From PALSA-555 sp036521915 (GTDB taxonomy: Bacteria; Actinomycetota; Acidimicrobiia; IMCC26256; PALSA-555): a stretch of 7,393 nucleotides of DNA. This document shows positions 5,110-7,393 of the stretch, piece by piece. A program made the position numbers and the translations under genes. Under the pieces are notes generated by a model. That model made no database searches, was not told the origin of the DNA, and saw only the letters and a list, made by a program, of their open reading frames with translations. Positions within the stretch are counted from its first letter, which is position 1; each line of letters begins with the position of its first letter. The stretch spans positions 1 through 7,393 of the forward strand of contig DATDGU010000321.1 in the NCBI GenBank assembly GCA_036521915.1, written 5' to 3'.

Positions 5110-5865
5110 TCAGAGGCCGGCGGCGAACGTGTACGGCTTCGGCGCCACGACCTTGCCCACGTCGAGCTGGATGACGACGTGCGCGCCGAGCAGGATGTCG
5201 CGCGGGTTCCCGCTGAAGAGCTGCCCGTTGCGGTAGGCGGTGACCTTGCCCTTCGCCGACGCGACCTGGTCCGGGCCGAGCGGCTGGTTCCAGATGTCGA
5301 AGTACTCGCCGAGCGTGTACACCTTCCCCGGCGTCGGCGACTCGATGTGGATCACGCCGTCGGCGGTGTGGGCGTGCAGCTCGTAGAAGCAGGTCCCGGC
5401 GACGACGAAGTCGCCCGTGGCGCCCGGCTGGGTCTGACGAGGCGGCGCGATCCCGATGCCCATCGGGATGCCCATCTGCTTGCCGTTCACGAAGATCGCC
5501 AGGTGCGAGTGGACGTGGTAGGCGAGCTGCTCGTTCGTCGTGCAGTGGATCCCGTCGATTGTGTGGCCGGGCGAGTTGCTGTCGAAGCTCGTGACGCTGG
5601 CGATCGCCGGCCCGGGCGACCCCGAGTTCGAGGAGGTGGACGACGCCGAGTTCGAGGAGTTCGACCCGCTCGAGGCGACGATCCCGACGACGCCGCCGAC
5701 GACGACGACGGTGAGCACGACGACCCACGGCCAGGTGGCCCGGCCCCGGCCGCCGCCCATCTTGCGCCAGGCCGCCTTCTTGCGCGCCTTCGCCATCGCC
5801 GCGCCGGACTTCGGCCGCGCCGACGAGTAGCGGCGGGTCTGACGCGACCGCTTCTTGTTCGGCAC
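5110..5865 (-). CDS. Membrane-anchored, His-rich extracytoplasmic protein of unknown function
   Basis: The 251-residue protein has a very basic N-terminus (1-43), one hydrophobic helix (about 46-64, WPWVVVLTVVVVGGVVGIV) and a Ser/Asn linker (65-83). A C-terminal domain follows, predicted outside the membrane by the positive-inside rule. The domain holds H117-V-H-S-H121 within 'AYHVHSHLAIFVNG', C159-F-Y-E-L-H164-A-H166, then 'GVIHIESP' (H173) and 'YTLGEYFDIWNQPL'. C108 and C159 could form a disulfide. I have seen similar 'HxHxxLxIfvnG ... LHxHxxdGxIHiE ... TLGxfFdxW' proteins as hypothetical proteins in actinobacteria, but know no function; the clustered histidines suggest metal binding (inference). 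The start is GTG 5865; M24 or M36 are alternatives, none with a good ribosome site, so the start is uncertain. It lies downstream of the SGNH gene on the same strand, 73 bases away. Confidence 0.8.
   Translation of the reverse strand: MPNKKRSRQTRRYSSARPKSGAAMAKARKKAAWRKMGGGRGRATWPWVVVLTVVVVGGVVGIVASSGSNSSNSASSTSSNSGSPGPAIASVTSFDSNSPGHTIDGIHCTTNEQLAYHVHSHLAIFVNGKQMGIPMGIGIAPPRQTQPGATGDFVVAGTCFYELHAHTADGVIHIESPTPGKVYTLGEYFDIWNQPLGPDQVASAKGKVTAYRNGQLFSGNPRDILLGAHVVIQLDVGKVVAPKPYTFAAGL
5622..5659. repeat. 14-bp direct repeat in the Ser/Asn linker
   Basis: CCGAGTTCGAGGAG occurs at 5622-5635 and again at 5646-5659. The 24-base period is a whole number of codons, so the linker of the His-rich protein repeats an SSNS unit in frame. 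This looks like a slippage or small tandem duplication that changes linker length without breaking the gene. Confidence 0.6.
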
Positions 5866-5938
5866 AACGGCACCGTACCGGACGGTCGCCGCATCCCGTC
5901 GTCGGCGGCGCCGCCGGACGCCGGATCACCGCCGGGTG
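5866..5938. other. Short intergenic spacer with a 12-base palindrome
   Basis: The 73 bases between the SGNH stop and the His-rich protein start contain the perfect palindrome GGCGGCGCCGCC (5904-5915) and little else. It could be a weak terminator for the SGNH transcript or an operator. I see no clear promoter, so the His-rich gene may be read through from upstream. Confidence 0.35.
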
Positions 5939-6769
5939 TTAACCAAACCCGAACAGCGTCGGCCAGTAGCGCGGCTGCGTCGGGTGGCCGTGGCGGCGAC
6001 GGGCCGGGTCGCGCGTCGCCGGGCCCGTCGGGGTGCTCGTCGTCGTGGTCGTCGCCGGCGACCGTGACTGGACGAACGCGTCGATCTGCTGGCCGACCAG
6101 CTGGGCCATCGCGATCTGGCCGGCCGGCGTGAGATGGAGGCCGTCGCCGTAGACGAACCCCGGGTTCGGCGAGGCGACCGAGTTCCAGTCGGCGATCTGG
6201 AGGTTGGGCCACCGCGACTGCGCGAGCACGAGCTGCTGGTCCATCGCCGGGACCCACGACGCGAAGTTGCGCAGGTTGACCCAGATCACGCGCGGCACCG
6301 CCCCGATCGCCTGCATCACGCGATCGATGCGCTGCCCGAACGTTGTCGGGTCACCGGCGTCGTTGTTCCCGAGCGCGACCACGACCACGTCGCCGATGAC
6401 GGCGTGGCTGGCGCTCACGATCGACGCCGCCCCGAGCGTCGACAGCCCCTCCTGCGCCCAGACGGTCACCGACCAGCCCGCCAGCTCGGCGACGAGCGCG
6501 TCGCGGGCGCCGAGCATGACCGAGTCGCCGATCACGTAGACCCGCGGGTCGACGCCGGGCGGCGGCGGCGCGGCGGTCGTCTGGGCGCGCGCCGGACCGC
6601 CCGCGGCGGCGGCGCCGACGAGCATCCCGAGCGCGAGGAGCAGCCCGAGCGCGCCGCGCGCAACACGCGTCCCGCCGGAGGGTCCCCGCCGACGTCGCGC
6701 CGGGCGGTTCAGGCGGCGACGGGGCGGAAGCGCTCCCCGAGCCGATAGAAGCGAGCCGGCGTGTCCCAC
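5939..6769 (-). CDS. Secreted SGNH/GDSL-family hydrolase
   Basis: The protein (276 residues from this start) has the SGNH esterase blocks: VIGDSV with nucleophile S83, a block II glycine probably G108 ('QEGLST'), ALGNND with N136, and YGDGLHLTPAG with D209 and H212 as the other catalytic residues. A hydrophobic stretch (about 40-56, ALGLLLALGMLVGAAAA) preceded by arginines and followed by ARA|QT (62/63) is a signal peptide, so it acts outside the membrane, probably removing acetyl or acyl groups. A Thr/Pro linker and a basic tail ending YWPTLFGFG (from about 238) follow the domain. The start is uncertain: GTG 6769 overlaps the upstream gene by 61 bases, an ATG at 6625 would cut the signal peptide short, and a CTG at 6712 overlapping the upstream TGA is possible. 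It is probably co-transcribed with the amidohydrolase gene. Confidence 0.85.
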   Translation of the reverse strand: MGHAGSLLSARGALPPRRRLNRPARRRRGPSGGTRVARGALGLLLALGMLVGAAAAGGPARAQTTAAPPPPGVDPRVYVIGDSVMLGARDALVAELAGWSVTVWAQEGLSTLGAASIVSASHAVIGDVVVVALGNNDAGDPTTFGQRIDRVMQAIGAVPRVIWVNLRNFASWVPAMDQQLVLAQSRWPNLQIADWNSVASPNPGFVYGDGLHLTPAGQIAMAQLVGQQIDAFVQSRSPATTTTTSTPTGPATRDPARRRHGHPTQPRYWPTLFGFG

Positions 6770-7393
6770 AGCACCTGCCGACCGTCCGTGTCGACATCGA
6801 CGCCGTCGAGGTGCTCGAGGAACTCCTCGAGCGCCGTCGGGAACGCCGCGTCGGGGTGCGGGAAGTCGCTGGCCCACATGACATGGTCTGCCCCGACCTG
6901 CCCGATCGTGAACGCCGCGAGGGCGTCCTCAGGGTCGGAGGAGATGACGCATTGGCGCGCGAAGTACTCGCTCGGCCGCAAAGCGAGCGCGGCGCACTCG
7001 CCGTCGCGGGCCCACTCGTGGTGCTCGTCGAGGCGGGCGAGCCAGTAGGGGAGCCAGCCCGTCCCGGACTCGAGGAACGCGACGCGTAGCGCCGGGTGCC
7101 GCTCGCACACGCCGCCGAGGAGCAGCGCCGTCGCGGCGGTCATCTGCTCGAGCGGATGGGAGCACGCGTGGCGGGCCGCGAACCCCTCGAAGCGGTCACG
7201 GCCGATCGTCGGGGCGCGCACCCCGAGCGCCTCGTGGACGCCGAGCACGATCCCGGTCTCCTCGAGCGCGTCGTAGAGGGGATCGAAGGACGGGTCGTCG
7301 AGGTAGACGTCGGCGACGTGGTTCGGGCGCACGAGCACGCCCACGAGGCCGAGCTCGGCGGCGTGGCGCGCCTCCGCGGCGGCACGCGTCGGC
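6709..7393 (-). CDS. Amidohydrolase-2 family protein, C-terminal part (runs off the right edge)
   Basis: The frame is open to the right edge; 227 C-terminal residues are visible, starting PTRAAAEARHAAELGLVGVL. Amidohydrolase-2 (ACMSD-like TIM-barrel) features are: 'ELGLVGVLVRPNH' strand, 'GIVLGVHEALG' with metal-ligand His H53, 'HPLEQM', 'LRVAFLESGTGWLPYWLARLDEH', 'YFARQCVISSDPED', and the catalytic/metal Asp D176 in 'MWASDFPHPD'. Where ACMSD has a second His ('HGGG'), this protein has 'LESGTGW', a version found in a subgroup of actinobacterial members. The N-terminal HxH motif is outside the window. The in-frame GTG at 7344 is not the start, because family-like sequence continues upstream. 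Members decarboxylate or hydrolyse carboxylated and aromatic intermediates; the substrate here is unknown. The stop is TGA 6711-6709. Confidence 0.85.
   Translation of the reverse strand, partial: PTRAAAEARHAAELGLVGVLVRPNHVADVYLDDPSFDPLYDALEETGIVLGVHEALGVRAPTIGRDRFEGFAARHACSHPLEQMTAATALLLGGVCERHPALRVAFLESGTGWLPYWLARLDEHHEWARDGECAALALRPSEYFARQCVISSDPEDALAAFTIGQVGADHVMWASDFPHPDAAFPTALEEFLEHLDGVDVDTDGRQVLWDTPARFYRLGERFRPVAA

Noticed and set aside
5685..5730. GAC/GTC triplet-rich stretch, possible microsatellite
   Set aside because: It encodes the valine-rich membrane helix of the His-rich protein; the repetition follows from codon choice for Val and is irregular.
5179..6132. Plus-strand open frame of 317 codons
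   Set aside because: It runs antisense through the His-rich protein, the spacer and the SGNH tail; low-complexity Arg/Ala/Pro sequence only.
1..7393. CRISPR, tRNA, rRNA, insertion sequence or integrase attachment site
   Set aside because: No regularly spaced repeats, cloverleaf with T-loop motif, transposase reading frame or terminal inverted repeats were seen on either strand.

Overview
This is a gene-dense, very GC-rich window (nearly every codon ends in G or C) that looks like an actinobacterial (Actinomycetota) chromosome. The supporting signs are a deazaflavin/F420-type (Ddn-like) nitroreductase, a four-helix protein resembling the actinobacterial DUF7144 family, several GTG starts, and a set of SDR, crotonase and amidohydrolase-2 genes of the kind common in mycobacteria, Acidimicrobiia and Thermoleophilia. 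I cannot place it below phylum. No rRNA, tRNA, CRISPR array, insertion sequence or phage gene was seen. The longest stretch without a gene is about 180 bases (299-477).

Layout, left to right. (1) 1-298, + strand: the 3' end of a probable phosphotransferase (APH-like) gene whose last third lies in another frame, so it is frameshifted or carries a one-base error. (2) 299-477: a hairpin and other inverted repeats. (3) 478-894, +: small four-helix membrane protein, followed by a strong 14-bp hairpin. (4) 983-1462, +: Ddn-like F420-dependent oxidoreductase. (5) 4156 down to 1464, - strand: a tight three-gene operon of classical SDR, crotonase-fold enzyme and NAD-dependent epimerase-like protein, with gaps of 14 and 0 bases and clear Shine-Dalgarno sites. 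(6) 4261-5088, +: a second classical SDR, divergent from the operon across a 104-base shared control region containing overlapping palindromes. (7) 5865 down to 5110, -: membrane-anchored, histidine-rich extracytoplasmic protein of unknown function. (8) 6769 down to 5939, -: secreted SGNH/GDSL hydrolase with uncertain start. (9) 7393 down to 6709, -: C-terminal part of an amidohydrolase-2 family protein running off the right edge and apparently co-transcribed with the SGNH gene.

How the genes may work together (inference): the SDR/crotonase/epimerase operon plus the divergent SDR resembles a small catabolic module acting on acyl-CoA or hydroxylated/ketone intermediates, with the Ddn-like and amidohydrolase genes as typical accessory redox and ring-processing enzymes. 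No substrate can be read from the sequence. The crotonase lacks both hydratase glutamates, so a plain beta-oxidation hydratase step is unlikely. The least explained gene is the His-rich anchored protein at 5110-5865. I found no convincing evidence of a wholly new multi-gene system.
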